DNA of 64,000 nucleotides from Microbacterium hominis (GCF_013282805.1 NZ_CP054038.1:2666001-2730000); one strand, 5' to 3'; shown: positions 51,670 through 60,380, numbered from the stretch's first letter. The notes: generated by a model not told the origin, from the letters alone. Numbers and translations are program-made.

Positions 51670-52649
51670 ATCCCGACGACGTCCTGCTGAACTTCAACCC
51701 GGGGTCGCTGCTGCTGCTGAACGTGGTGCTCGGACTCATCATGTTCGGCATCGCCCTGGACACCACGCTCGAGGACTTCAAGATCGTCGGGCGAAAGCCC
51801 AAGCCCTTCGTCATCGCGATCCTCGCGCAGCTGCTCGTGCTGCCGGCCGTCACCTTCGGGCTCACGCTGATCCTGCCGGTCACCCCGTCGATGGCGCTCG
51901 GCATGCTGCTGGTGGCGTGCTGCCCGCCCGGCAACATCTCGCAGGTGCTCACCCATCGCTCGGGCGGCAACGTCGCGCTGTCCGTGTCCATGACGGCGGT
52001 CGGCAACGTGCTGTACATCTTCATGCTGCCGCTGAGCATCGCCTTCTGGGGATCCCTGCACCCCACGGCGAGCACCCTGCTGGAGACCGTCGCGCTCGAC
52101 CCGTGGCAGATGCTCCTCGACATCTTCCTCATCATCGGCCTTCCCTTCGCGGTCGGACTGCTGATCCGGCACCGCTTCCCGGCGTTCTCCCGCCGCGTGC
52201 AGCCGTTCGTGAAGTGGTTCTCGCTGCTGGCGCTGGTGGGGTTCATCGTGGCGGCCCTCGCCGGCAACTGGACGTACTTCATCGCCTTCCTCGGGATCAT
52301 CGTGCTGGTGGTGACGGTGCACGATGCTGTGGCCCTGGCGATCGGCTACGGCACCGCCGTGGTCGGGGGCCTCGGCACGCGCGAGCGGAAGGCGATGACC
52401 TTCGAGGTCGGCATCCGCAACGCGGGCCTCGGGCTCGGTCTCGTGTTCTCGTTCTTCGGCGGGCTCGGCGGCATGGCCATCGTCGCCGGCTGGTGGGGCA
52501 TCTGGGACATCATCGCGGGCCTCATCGTCGCGAGCCTGTGGGCCGCGCGCACGCGCCGCCGCACCGGCTCCGCCAAGGGCGATGCGACCCGCCACGCGAT
52601 GGCCGGGCCCGACGTCGACGCCGCGGGAGCTGCGGGGTCGGCGTCATGA
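51666..52649 (+). CDS. Bile acid:sodium symporter family (BASS) transporter
   Basis: A 327-residue transporter with about ten hydrophobic segments. The conserved crossover regions are VACCPPGNISQVLTHRSGGN and FEVGIRNAGLGLGLVFSF, the latter with E-x-G-x-x-N-x-x-L that coordinates sodium in ASBT-type proteins. BASS proteins move organic anions such as bile acids, pantoate or keto acids with sodium. It starts within the FMO stop codon and its own stop overlaps the epimerase start. The last 45 residues are Arg- and Ala-rich and probably unstructured. Confidence 0.9.
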   Translation: MNPDDVLLNFNPGSLLLLNVVLGLIMFGIALDTTLEDFKIVGRKPKPFVIAILAQLLVLPAVTFGLTLILPVTPSMALGMLLVACCPPGNISQVLTHRSGGNVALSVSMTAVGNVLYIFMLPLSIAFWGSLHPTASTLLETVALDPWQMLLDIFLIIGLPFAVGLLIRHRFPAFSRRVQPFVKWFSLLALVGFIVAALAGNWTYFIAFLGIIVLVVTVHDAVALAIGYGTAVVGGLGTRERKAMTFEVGIRNAGLGLGLVFSFFGGLGGMAIVAGWWGIWDIIAGLIVASLWAARTRRRTGSAKGDATRHAMAGPDVDAAGAAGSAS

Positions 52650-53599
52650 CCCGCGTGCTCATCACCGGCGGTGCCGGATTCCTCGGCTCGCACGTCGCCG
52701 CCGCTCTCGTCGCGCGCGACGACGTGGAGCTGGTCGTCGCCGGCGACGTGCGCCGGCCCGAGCATCCCGTCGACGGGGTCGTCTACGACGACAGCGACGT
52801 GACCCGCCCGGGCGGCCTCGCGCCCCTGCTGGAGCGGCACGCGATCGACGTGGTCGTGCACCTCGCGGCCATCGTCAACCCGGGCCGTGATCACGACCTG
52901 GAGTACCGCGTCGACGTCGACGGCACCCGCAACGTGCTCGAGGCGTGCATCGAGTCGGGCGTCTCGCGCGTGGTCGTCTCGTCGTCGGGAGCGGCGTACG
53001 GGTACCATCCCGACAACCCCGAGTGGCTGCGCGAGAGCGACCCGGTGCGCGGCAACGACGAGTTCCCGTACTCCAAGCACAAGCGGCTCGTCGAGCAGCT
53101 CCTCGGCGCGTACCGGCAGACCCACCCTGATCTGGAGCAGGTCGTGTTCCGCATCGGCACGATCCTCGGCCCGACGGTGCGCAACCAGATCACCGCGCTG
53201 TGGGACGGCCGGGCGATCCTCGGCGTCAAGGGATCCGCATCGCCGTTCGTGTTCGTGTGGGTCAACGATGTGGCCGCGGCGATGGCGCGGGCGGCCACGG
53301 TGGGCCCCGCGGGCATCTACAACGTCGCGGGCGACGGACGCGTCACGGTGCAGGAGCTCGCGGCCCGCCTCGGCAAGCCCGTGGTGTCGGTGCCCGCCTC
53401 GGTGCTCGCGTTCGCGCTCCGGGTGGGGCGCGCGCTGCGTCTGACGGTGCACGGCCCCGAGCAGGTCGGGTTCCTCCGCTATCGTCCGGTACTCGCGAAC
53501 GAAGCGCTCAAGCGCGACTTCGGCTACACCCCCGCCAAGACCAGCCGCGAGGCGTTCGAGGCCTACCTCGCCACCCATCCCGGCGTCGCCCGCCGCTGA
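52646..53599 (+). CDS. NAD-dependent epimerase/dehydratase (extended SDR)
   Basis: A 317-residue extended short-chain dehydrogenase. The NAD-binding start is VLITGGAGFLGSHVAAALV, VVVHLAAIVNPGRDHD follows, and the catalytic set is the serine in VVSSSGAAYGY and FPYSKHKRLVEQLL with Y-x3-K. The C-terminal part (PVVSVPASVLAFALRVGRAL) resembles the atypical SDRs that act on steroid-like or isoprenoid substrates rather than nucleotide sugars, but this is weak evidence. It is the last gene of the FMO-BASS-SDR operon, joined by ATGA overlaps. Confidence 0.85.
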   Translation: MTRVLITGGAGFLGSHVAAALVARDDVELVVAGDVRRPEHPVDGVVYDDSDVTRPGGLAPLLERHAIDVVVHLAAIVNPGRDHDLEYRVDVDGTRNVLEACIESGVSRVVVSSSGAAYGYHPDNPEWLRESDPVRGNDEFPYSKHKRLVEQLLGAYRQTHPDLEQVVFRIGTILGPTVRNQITALWDGRAILGVKGSASPFVFVWVNDVAAAMARAATVGPAGIYNVAGDGRVTVQELAARLGKPVVSVPASVLAFALRVGRALRLTVHGPEQVGFLRYRPVLANEALKRDFGYTPAKTSREAFEAYLATHPGVARR

Positions 53600-53645
53600 G
53601 CCCGGCCCCGGCCCGGCCCGGCCCCGGCCCCGCGCGGGCTCGCCT

Positions 53646-53727
53646 GCAGAACTCCGGAGATCCGTGGCGACGCGGACACCCAGCCGCGCCCGTCGACCGC
53701 TCGCGCGTGATTCTTCCGGAGTTCTGC
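53646..53727. repeat. 82-base inverted-repeat element, copy 1
   Basis: Begins GCAGAACTCCGGAG (53646-53659) and ends GATTCTTCCGGAGTTCTGC (53709-53727), so the outer 13 bases are perfect inverted repeats around a 56-base centre. It follows a GC-only tract (53604-53635) after the epimerase gene. The end sequences are shared with copy 2 and the length is identical. No target duplication or coding capacity is seen. Confidence 0.75.
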
Positions 53728-53827
53728 CGCCGGCAAGGTCTCCTCCCCACGCGACGAGGCCGGCTGAATAGCCCACACGCACCCCCGGACCGCTCTCGTG
53801 CGGGGACCCGGGGCCCAGCGTGGGATC

Positions 53828-54700
53828 GTGAGTCGACGACGTGACCCTTGGGGTGGCATCCCCCCGACCTTCCTCAGCCCGCGTGCACTCGCCTCGGCGG
53901 GCATGTCCCGGCACCGGGTCACGCGCGCCGTCGCGGACGGCACGCTGATCAGGGTCCGGAACGGTCGGCTCGTGCCGGCGGGCACGCACATCGACCTCGT
54001 GACGGTCGCCCGGTGGGGCGGGCGCTTGGACTGCGTGTCGCTGCTGCGCCACCTCGGGATCTTCGTGCTCGAGAGGGGCGCGCCGCACGTTCAGCTCGAC
54101 CCGAAGATGACCCGTCTGCCCGAGCGTCCGGCCGGCGTCGTCGCGCACTGGCGCGCGACGACAGTGCCGCGCGAGGCGCTCGTCACCGACCTGATCGAGG
54201 CTCTGGCGCAGGCGACGAGGTGTCAGGATCCCCGCTCCGCCATCGCGACCCTGGACAGCGCGTGGCACCTCGGCCTGGTCGACGCCGAGACGTTGGACGA
54301 GGTGTTCGCGCGTCTGCCCCACCGCTATCAGGTGCTGCGCGGTCTCCTCGACCCGAGCTGCGAGTCGGGCCCGGAGTCGCTCGTGCGGCTCATCCTCCGC
54401 GCGCTCGGATGCCGGTACGAGACCCAGGTGAAGATCCCCGGGGTCGGCCGCGTCGACTTCGTGGTCGACGGATGGCTGATCATCGAGTGCGACAGCGAGC
54501 AGCACCACTCCGACTGGGTCGCTGTGAAGCGGGACCGGCGGCGCGACTTCGCCGCGGCCGAACGCGGCTACACGACCGTGCGCCTGCTCGCCGAGGACGT
54601 CATGTGGGACCGGGAGCGGATCACCGCGTCGCTGCGACGGGTCGTTCGCACCCGTCGACCGGCGCGAGGTCGGCAGAACTCCGGAGTTTCTGCCCGCTGA
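53828..54700 (+). CDS. DUF559 (Vsr-like) endonuclease-domain protein with AbiEi-like N-terminus
   Basis: A 290-residue protein. The N-terminal region (about 10-100) has a winged-helix pattern, LSPRALASAGMSRHRVTRAVADGTLIRVRNGRLVPAG, like the DNA-binding part of AbiEi-type antitoxins. The C-terminal domain (about 190-275) is a DUF559/Vsr-related PD-(D/E)XK fold: VGRVDFVVDGWLIIECDSEQ followed by HH, with Asp and Glu in the expected places, then RRRDFAAAERGYTTVRLLAEDV. The nuclease activity is predicted, not shown. The gene is flanked by two 82-base inverted-repeat elements, and its last nine residues are encoded by the left arm of the second element. Confidence 0.8.
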   Translation: MSRRRDPWGGIPPTFLSPRALASAGMSRHRVTRAVADGTLIRVRNGRLVPAGTHIDLVTVARWGGRLDCVSLLRHLGIFVLERGAPHVQLDPKMTRLPERPAGVVAHWRATTVPREALVTDLIEALAQATRCQDPRSAIATLDSAWHLGLVDAETLDEVFARLPHRYQVLRGLLDPSCESGPESLVRLILRALGCRYETQVKIPGVGRVDFVVDGWLIIECDSEQHHSDWVAVKRDRRRDFAAAERGYTTVRLLAEDVMWDRERITASLRRVVRTRRPARGRQNSGVSAR

Positions 54701-54754
54701 GGCCCGCCTCCCGGGTGCGCGTCACTCGCCGCGCAGATTCTTCCGGAGTTCTGC
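54673..54754. repeat. 82-base inverted-repeat element, copy 2
   Basis: Same ends as copy 1: GCAGAACTCCGGAG (54673-54686) and GATTCTTCCGGAGTTCTGC (54736-54754), also 82 bases overall. The centre differs from copy 1. The left arm lies inside the end of the DUF559 gene and the element fills the gap to the convergent adenosine deaminase gene. GGCAGAACTCCGGAGTTTCTGC here also forms an inner imperfect palindrome. Confidence 0.75.
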
Positions 54755-54792
54755 AGACGGCGGGCGGCCGGGGGCGGCCGCCCGCCCGCCGA

Positions 54793-55908
54793 TCAGCGGT
54801 CGAAGCCGTCGCCGATGAGCTCGATCAGCTCTTCGCGGTCCTCGACCGCGAGGAACGCACCCGCGGCGGCGTTCAGCTGGAAGACCTCGAGGTCGTCGAG
54901 GTCGTACTCGAAGGTCTCGGCGAGCAGGGCGAGCTCGCGCGTGAGCGAGGTCCCGCTCTGCAGCCGGTTGTCGACGTTCACGGTCACCGCGAAGCCCAGC
55001 TGATAGAGCAGGTCGAAGGGGTGGTCCTCCATCGCGGTGCCCCAGCGCTCGATGGCGCCGGTCTGAAGGTTCGACGACGGCGACAGCTCCAGCGGGATCT
55101 CCCGGTCGCGCACCCAGCGCGCGAGGTCGCCGAACTGCACGAAGACCTCCTCGCCTTCGCGCGAGACGACCTCGAGATCCTCGGCGAGGCGCACCCCGTG
55201 GCCGAGGCGCAGCGCCCGGCCGTCGATGAGCGCGGAGCGGATGGAATCCAGCCCGGCCGCCTCACCGGCGTGCACCGTCGCGGGGAAGAACTCCCCGGCG
55301 AGGTAGTCGAAGGCCGCACGGTGCTTCGACGGCGGGAAGCCGTCCTCCGGACCGGCGATGTCGAAGCCCACCGCGCCGCGTCCGCGCCAGTCGACGGCGA
55401 GCTTGGCGATCTCGAGCGATCGGTCGGTGTGGCGCATCGCGGTGATGAGCTGGCCGACGCGGATGTCGCGGCCGGCCGACTCGGCGGCATCCTCCCCCTC
55501 TTCGATGCCCTCCTGCACCGCGTCGACGACCTCCTCGAGCGAGAGGCCCCGCGCCAGGTGCTGCTCGGGCGCCCACCGCACCTCGCCGTAGATCACGCCG
55601 TCGGCGGCGAGGTCTTCGACGAACTCGCGCGCGACGCGCGTGAGCCCCTCACGGGTCTGCATGACCGCCGTGGTCAGGTCGAAGGTCTTGAGGTACTCGA
55701 CCAGCGATCCCGAGTCGCTCTTCTCGGCGAACCAGTCCGCGAGCGCACCGCCGTCGCTCTCGGGCACGTCGAGGCCGATGGCGTCGGCGAGCTCGATGAT
55801 CGTGTCGGGTCGAAGGCCGCCGTCGAGGTGGTCGTGGAGCGACACCTTGGGAAGGCTGCGGATCGAGACTCCCTGGAGGACGGCGTCGCCGTCTTTGTCG
55901 ATGGGCAT
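54793..55908 (-). CDS. add: Adenosine deaminase
   Basis: A 371-residue adenosine deaminase. Zinc ligands are in LPKVSLHDHLDGGLRPDTI and in FFPATVHAGEAAGLDSI, where His-Ala-Gly-Glu includes the catalytic glutamate; LRLGHGVRLAEDLE gives the general base histidine and VTVNVDNRLQSGTSLTREL the last metal ligand in the NxDNR form usual for actinobacterial enzymes. It converts adenosine to inosine, which PunA can split. GAGGAG lies six bases before the ATG. It is the last gene of the nucleoside operon, 54 bases after deoA. Confidence 0.95.
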   Translation of the reverse strand: MPIDKDGDAVLQGVSIRSLPKVSLHDHLDGGLRPDTIIELADAIGLDVPESDGGALADWFAEKSDSGSLVEYLKTFDLTTAVMQTREGLTRVAREFVEDLAADGVIYGEVRWAPEQHLARGLSLEEVVDAVQEGIEEGEDAAESAGRDIRVGQLITAMRHTDRSLEIAKLAVDWRGRGAVGFDIAGPEDGFPPSKHRAAFDYLAGEFFPATVHAGEAAGLDSIRSALIDGRALRLGHGVRLAEDLEVVSREGEEVFVQFGDLARWVRDREIPLELSPSSNLQTGAIERWGTAMEDHPFDLLYQLGFAVTVNVDNRLQSGTSLTRELALLAETFEYDLDDLEVFQLNAAAGAFLAVEDREELIELIGDGFDR

Positions 55909-55962
55909 TGGGGACTCCTCGCGTGCGGGGGCGGACGATGGGGACGAAGGGATGCCGCGGGC

Positions 55963-57255
55963 TCAGGCCGAGATGCGTTCGAGCACGAGGGGCGTGGCCG
56001 CCGGCGCCTGCGCGCCGATCGCCCACGCGCCGTCGAGGGCGTCGAGGGCGCGATCGAATCTGGTGGCATCCTCGCCGAGCAGGGTGAACAGCGGCTGTCC
56101 GGCGGCGACGCGGTCGCCGGGCTTCACGTGAAGATCGATCCCGGCCGCGTGGAGCACCGGGTCCTCGGCCCGCGCCCGGCCGGCGCCCAGCCGCCACGCG
56201 GCGATGCCGAACGGCAGGGCCTCCATCGCGGTGACGTACCCGTCGACGCCGGCGGTGACCGTGTGCGTCTCGTTCGGCGCGGGCAGCGCGGCATCCGGAT
56301 CCCCGTCCTGCGCGCGGATCATCGCGCGCCAGGCGTCCATCGCGCGCCCGTCGCGCAGCGCGGCCTCGACGTCGGCCTCGGGCTGGCCGGCGAGCGTCAG
56401 CATCTCGCGCGCGAGGGCGACGGTGAGCTCGACCACGTCGGCCGGTCCGCCGCCGGCGAGCACCTCGACCGACTCGCGCACCTCGTTGGCGTTGCCGATC
56501 GCGAGGCCGAGAGGGGTGTTCATGTCGGTGAGCAGCGCCGTGGTCGCCACGCCCGAGTCGGTGCCGAGCGCGACCATCGTGCGGGCGAGTTCGCGGGCCC
56601 GGTCGACGTCGCGCATGAAGGCGCCCGAGCCGAACTTCACATCGAGCACGAGCGAGTCCGTGCCCTCGGCGATCTTCTTCGACATGATGCTCGACGCGAT
56701 GAGCGGGATCGCCTCGACGGTCCCGGTCACGTCGCGCAGGGCGTACAGCTTCTTGTCGGCCGGGGCCAGCCCCGACCCGGCCGCGCAGATGACGGCGCCG
56801 ACGTCGCGCAGCTGCGCGAACATCTCGTCGTTCGACAGTGCCGCGCGCCAGCCCGGAATGGATTCCAGCTTGTCGAGCGTGCCGCCGGTGTGACCGAGCC
56901 CGCGGCCCGACAGCTGCGGCACGGCGACGCCGAAGGAGGCGACCAGCGGCGCGAGCGGGAGGGTGATCTTGTCGCCCACCCCGCCCGTGGAGTGCTTGTC
57001 GACCGTGGGCTTGCCGAGCCCGGCGAAGCCCATCCGCTCGCCCGAGGCGATCATCGCGTCGGTCATCACGCGGATCTCGTCGCGCTCCATGCCGTTCAGG
57101 AGCACCGCCATCGCGAACGCGGCCATCTGCGAGTCGGCCACGTACCCGCGCGTGTACGCGTCGACCATCCAGCGCAGCGCGTCCTCACCCACGGCCCCGC
57201 CGTCGCGCTTGGTGCGGATGACGTCCACCGCGTCGTGCGGCTCGGGCGCGGTCAT
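55963..57255 (-). CDS. deoA: Thymidine/pyrimidine-nucleoside phosphorylase
   Basis: A 430-residue enzyme of the NP-II family. The signature is SGRGLGHTGGTLDKLESIPG, preceded by VDKHSTGGVGDKITLPLAPL (phosphate site) and followed by LVLDVKFGSGAFMRD. It splits thymidine and probably uridine with phosphate to the base and a pentose-1-phosphate. The ATG at 57255 overlaps the cdd stop, so products of cytidine deamination go straight to cleavage. Length and motifs are normal for the bacterial family. Confidence 0.95.
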   Translation of the reverse strand: MTAPEPHDAVDVIRTKRDGGAVGEDALRWMVDAYTRGYVADSQMAAFAMAVLLNGMERDEIRVMTDAMIASGERMGFAGLGKPTVDKHSTGGVGDKITLPLAPLVASFGVAVPQLSGRGLGHTGGTLDKLESIPGWRAALSNDEMFAQLRDVGAVICAAGSGLAPADKKLYALRDVTGTVEAIPLIASSIMSKKIAEGTDSLVLDVKFGSGAFMRDVDRARELARTMVALGTDSGVATTALLTDMNTPLGLAIGNANEVRESVEVLAGGGPADVVELTVALAREMLTLAGQPEADVEAALRDGRAMDAWRAMIRAQDGDPDAALPAPNETHTVTAGVDGYVTAMEALPFGIAAWRLGAGRARAEDPVLHAAGIDLHVKPGDRVAAGQPLFTLLGEDATRFDRALDALDGAWAIGAQAPAATPLVLERISA

Positions 57256-57653
57256 CGCCCGACCTCCTCGAGGTCTCGCGGTCCGAACGCATCGGGGAGC
57301 ACCTCGTCGATGGTCCGGATGCCCGAGACCGTGTCCAGCAGCATCCCGGGGATCGCGTTCTCGTACAGGAGCTGACGGCAGCGTCCGCACGGCATGATGA
57401 TGTCGCCCGCGCTGTTGACGCACACGAACGCGACGAGTCTGCCGCCTCCGGTGAGGTGGAGCTGGCTCACCAGGCCGCACTCGGCGCACAGCCCGACGCC
57501 GTACGAGGCGTTCTCCACGTTGCATCCCTGCACGATGCGTCCGTCGGACACGAGTGCCGCCGCACCCACCTTGTAGCGCGAGTACGGCGCGTACGCGCAC
57601 TCCATCGCGCCGATCGCGGCCGCTCGCAGTTCATCCCAATCGATGTCGGTCAC
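57252..57653 (-). CDS. cdd: Cytidine deaminase
   Basis: A 133-residue homotetrameric-type cytidine deaminase. The substrate motif is YAPYSRYKVGAAALVSDGRI, the catalytic glutamate and first zinc cysteine are in ENASYGVGLCAECGLVSQL, and the remaining two zinc cysteines are in IIMPCGRCRQLLYE. It converts cytidine and deoxycytidine to uridine forms. It lies between the second permease gene and deoA on the same strand. The C-terminal tail (EVLPDAFGPRDLE) is the usual helix of the family. Confidence 0.96.
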   Translation of the reverse strand: MTDIDWDELRAAAIGAMECAYAPYSRYKVGAAALVSDGRIVQGCNVENASYGVGLCAECGLVSQLHLTGGGRLVAFVCVNSAGDIIMPCGRCRQLLYENAIPGMLLDTVSGIRTIDEVLPDAFGPRDLEEVGR

Positions 57654-57724
57654 GGACGGCTCGCTTTCGGGTCGATATCAGGAGGGTCGGATGCGGCGGC
57701 GCGGCCGCACGGCGCGGGCACGGC

Positions 57725-59011
57725 TCAGCCCTTGATGTAGGGCTTGCCCGCCGCGGCGGGCCCGCGGATCTGACCGGCGAAGCCGGCGACCGCCACGATC
57801 GTGACCACGTAGGGGAGCATGAGCATGAACTCGCTCGGGATCGGCGTGCCGAGCACGGTGAGCAGGTTCTGCAGGTTGGTCGCGAAGCCGAACAGCAGCG
57901 CGGCGAGCGTCGCCCGGATCGGATCCCATCGCCCGAAGATGACGGCGGCGAGGGCGATGAAGCCGAGGCCCGCGGTCATCTCCTTGGTGAACTGCCCGAC
58001 CGAGACGAGGGTGAAATACGCGCCGCCGATGCCGGCGATCGCGCCGGCGAGCGACACGTTCCAGAAGCGGCTCGAGTTCACCTTGATGCCGACGGTGTCG
58101 GCGGCCTGCGGGTGCTCGCCGACGGCGCGCAGGCGCAGGCCCCAGCGGGTGCGGTACAGGCCCCAGGCCACGAGGGCCACCGTGATGTACATGAGGTAGA
58201 CGATGAGCGTCTGGTTGAACAGCACCGGACCGATGATCGGGATCTCGCCGAGGATCGGGATCTCCAGCCGCGTGAAGCGCACCGGGCGGTTCAGCGTGTT
58301 CTCGTTGGGAACCAGCAGCGCACCGTAGAGGAATCCGGTGAGGCCGGTCACGAGCACGTTGAGGACGACACCGACGATCACCTGGTCGACGAGGTACTTG
58401 ATCGAGAACGCCGCGAGCACGAAGGCGACCAGGACACCGCCGACCATGGCGGCCAGCAGCCCCACGAAGGGGTTGCCGGTGATGCTCGACAGCAGCGCCG
58501 CGCTGAAGGCGCCGAACAGGAACTGCCCCTCGATGGCGACGTTGACGACGCCGACGCGCTCCCCGATGACACCGCCGAGGGCTCCGAAGATCAGCGGGAT
58601 CGACAGCGACAGGGCGCCGAACAGGAGGCCGGTCACCGGCACGAGGCCGCCTGCGGCGGCCCACACCAGGAACGCGAACACGGCGAGCACACCGTAGACG
58701 ATGCCCAGCCACAGGCCGGACGTGCGGTACGAGTACGCGTCCCACAGAGCCCAGGCGGTCAGCAGCAGCATGATCACCCACACCGACCAGCTCGTGATCG
58801 CCGTCGGCACGCCGACGTTCGGCAGCGCGATCGACGACGACGCGTCGCCCAGGCGGAAGGTGCTGATGCCGTTGCGGGGCACGAGCAGGAAGAGCAGCCC
58901 GAGGCCTACGGTGACGATCGAGAGGCTGATGGCCAGCTTCCAGTGACGCACCTTGACGGTGGTGAGGTGGAGGGCGCCGCCGGCGACGGCGGGGGCGGTC
59001 ACGGCGCTCAT
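57725..59011 (-). CDS. Nucleoside ABC transporter permease (second)
   Basis: A 428-residue permease of the BPD_transp_2 family with about ten or more hydrophobic segments. Landmarks are FGALGGVIGERVGVVNVAIEG, which is the usual signature of the second permease of BMP-type importers, and GLRLRAVGEHPQAADTVGIKV in the coupling loop to the ATPase. It forms the channel with the first permease, whose stop it overlaps (ATGA). An N-terminal extension of about 100 residues with extra membrane segments is present. It imports nucleosides delivered by the BMP lipoprotein. Confidence 0.92.
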   Translation of the reverse strand: MSAVTAPAVAGGALHLTTVKVRHWKLAISLSIVTVGLGLLFLLVPRNGISTFRLGDASSSIALPNVGVPTAITSWSVWVIMLLLTAWALWDAYSYRTSGLWLGIVYGVLAVFAFLVWAAAGGLVPVTGLLFGALSLSIPLIFGALGGVIGERVGVVNVAIEGQFLFGAFSAALLSSITGNPFVGLLAAMVGGVLVAFVLAAFSIKYLVDQVIVGVVLNVLVTGLTGFLYGALLVPNENTLNRPVRFTRLEIPILGEIPIIGPVLFNQTLIVYLMYITVALVAWGLYRTRWGLRLRAVGEHPQAADTVGIKVNSSRFWNVSLAGAIAGIGGAYFTLVSVGQFTKEMTAGLGFIALAAVIFGRWDPIRATLAALLFGFATNLQNLLTVLGTPIPSEFMLMLPYVVTIVAVAGFAGQIRGPAAAGKPYIKG

Positions 59012-60380
59012 GCGGCCACCGCCCGCTTCGCGGCCTTCGCTCTGGCCTTCGCGGCCTTCTCGGCGTCGGTCTTGGGGAGGAAGAAGATCGTGCGGATCAG
59101 CGGGGGCGCCGCGATGAACAGCACGATGAGGGACTGGACGACCAGCACGATGTCGACCGGGATTCCCTGCGAGGCCTGCATGGTGAACGAGCCCGCCTTG
59201 AGCGCGCCGAACAGGATGCCGGCGGCGAACACGCCCCAGGCGCGGCTGCGGCCGAGGAGGGCGACGGTGATCGCGTCGAAGCCGATGCCGGCGTCGATGA
59301 GGCCGTCGAACCCGGTGACGACCGAGCCCTGGATCTGGTTCATGCCCGCGAGGCCGGCCAGGCCACCGGCGAAGAGCATCGCGTAGATGTACATGCGCTG
59401 CACCGAGATGCCGGCCGCGCGCGCGGCGTGCGGGTTCTCGCCGACCGCCCGCAGGCGGAATCCGAGGCTCGACCGCTCGACCAGCCACCACACGAACACC
59501 GTCGCGCCCAGCACGATGACGAAGCCCCAGTCCAGCAGCGGGAAGCGCGGGCCGATGAGGTCGGGGAACTGGGCCGTGGCGGGCGTCGGCGCCGAGATCG
59601 GCTGATCACCGGCCGGGCGCTGCAGGATCCCCGGCGTGCGCACCATCCACGACACCAGGTACAGCGCCACGTAGTTGAGCATGATCGTGAGGATCACCTC
59701 GTGGGCTCCGGTGCGAGCCTTGAGCACACCCACGATGCCGCCCCAGATGGCGCCGCCCGCGATGCCGGCCGCGAGGGTCAGCGGCAGGTGGAGGAACATC
59801 GGCAGGTCGAGGTTGAAGGTCAGCAGGGCCGCCGTCGCGCACGCGATCAGGATCTGGCCGCGGCCGCCGATGTTGAACAGGCCGACGCGGAAGGCGAGGG
59901 CGACGCCGAGCCCGGCCGCGATCAGCGGCGCGGCGAAGCCGAGCGTGTTGGTGAGCGGGCGGATCTGCGTCGCGAAGTCGTTCGCGCGCGGGTTGAAGAT
60001 CGATCCGCGGAAGAGGGCCTCGTAGCCGCCGTACACCGCGTTCCAGATCGCGACGAACGTGTCGCTCGGGCGCGCGAAGAAGTACGAGGAGGCTTCACGG
60101 ACGTCCTCGTCGGTGAGCGCCATGAGGAGGCCGCCCACGATCATCGCGGCGACGACGGCGAGGATCGTGGTGACCGCCGAGCCGCGCAGCAGCTCCTTGA
60201 TGAACACGTTCTGCCGCGGAGGCGGGGGACCTCGCCCCCGTCGGGAGCGGCATCCGCGTCCGCGGCCTTCGCCTCCTCCTTCTCCGGATGACCCGTCAGG
60301 GGCCCGCCGACGGGAGGAAGCTGCTCGGGCGGCAGACCCTTGATGTGCTCGTCGCCTGCTCCCGGTGTCGGCCCGCTCAT
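59008..60380 (-). pseudogene. Nucleoside ABC transporter permease (first), frameshifted near the N-terminus
   Basis: The frame starting at ATG 60380, which overlaps the ATPase stop, gives a charged 50-residue leader (GPTPGAGDEHIKGLPPEQLP) and is then lost at the G5 run 60224-60228. The neighbouring frame carries all the rest: about nine or ten membrane segments, GRGQILIACATAALLTFNLD, and the coupling loop GFRLRAVGENPHAARAAGIS. One added base in the run joins the two as EVPPPPRQNVFIKELL, giving 457 residues. Translation could instead begin at a later in-frame start around 60207, which would leave a working permease without the leader, so this gene may be functional even as printed. Confidence 0.82.

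Noticed and set aside
53646..54754. Paired elements considered as an insertion sequence or composite transposon
   Set aside because: The protein between them has no transposase or integrase motif and no target-site duplication is visible. I keep them as a repeat-associated gene, not a proven mobile element.
53848..57375. A 1175-codon open frame on the plus strand
   Set aside because: It runs antisense through add and deoA and overlaps the DUF559 gene. Its Arg/Asp/His-rich composition is typical of the mirror frame of high-GC genes, and it has no family motif.
60224..60228. Programmed frameshift in the nucleoside permease
   Set aside because: The same kind of one-base loss recurs at three unrelated sites, there is no slippery heptamer with a downstream structure, and a shared technical or slippage cause is simpler.
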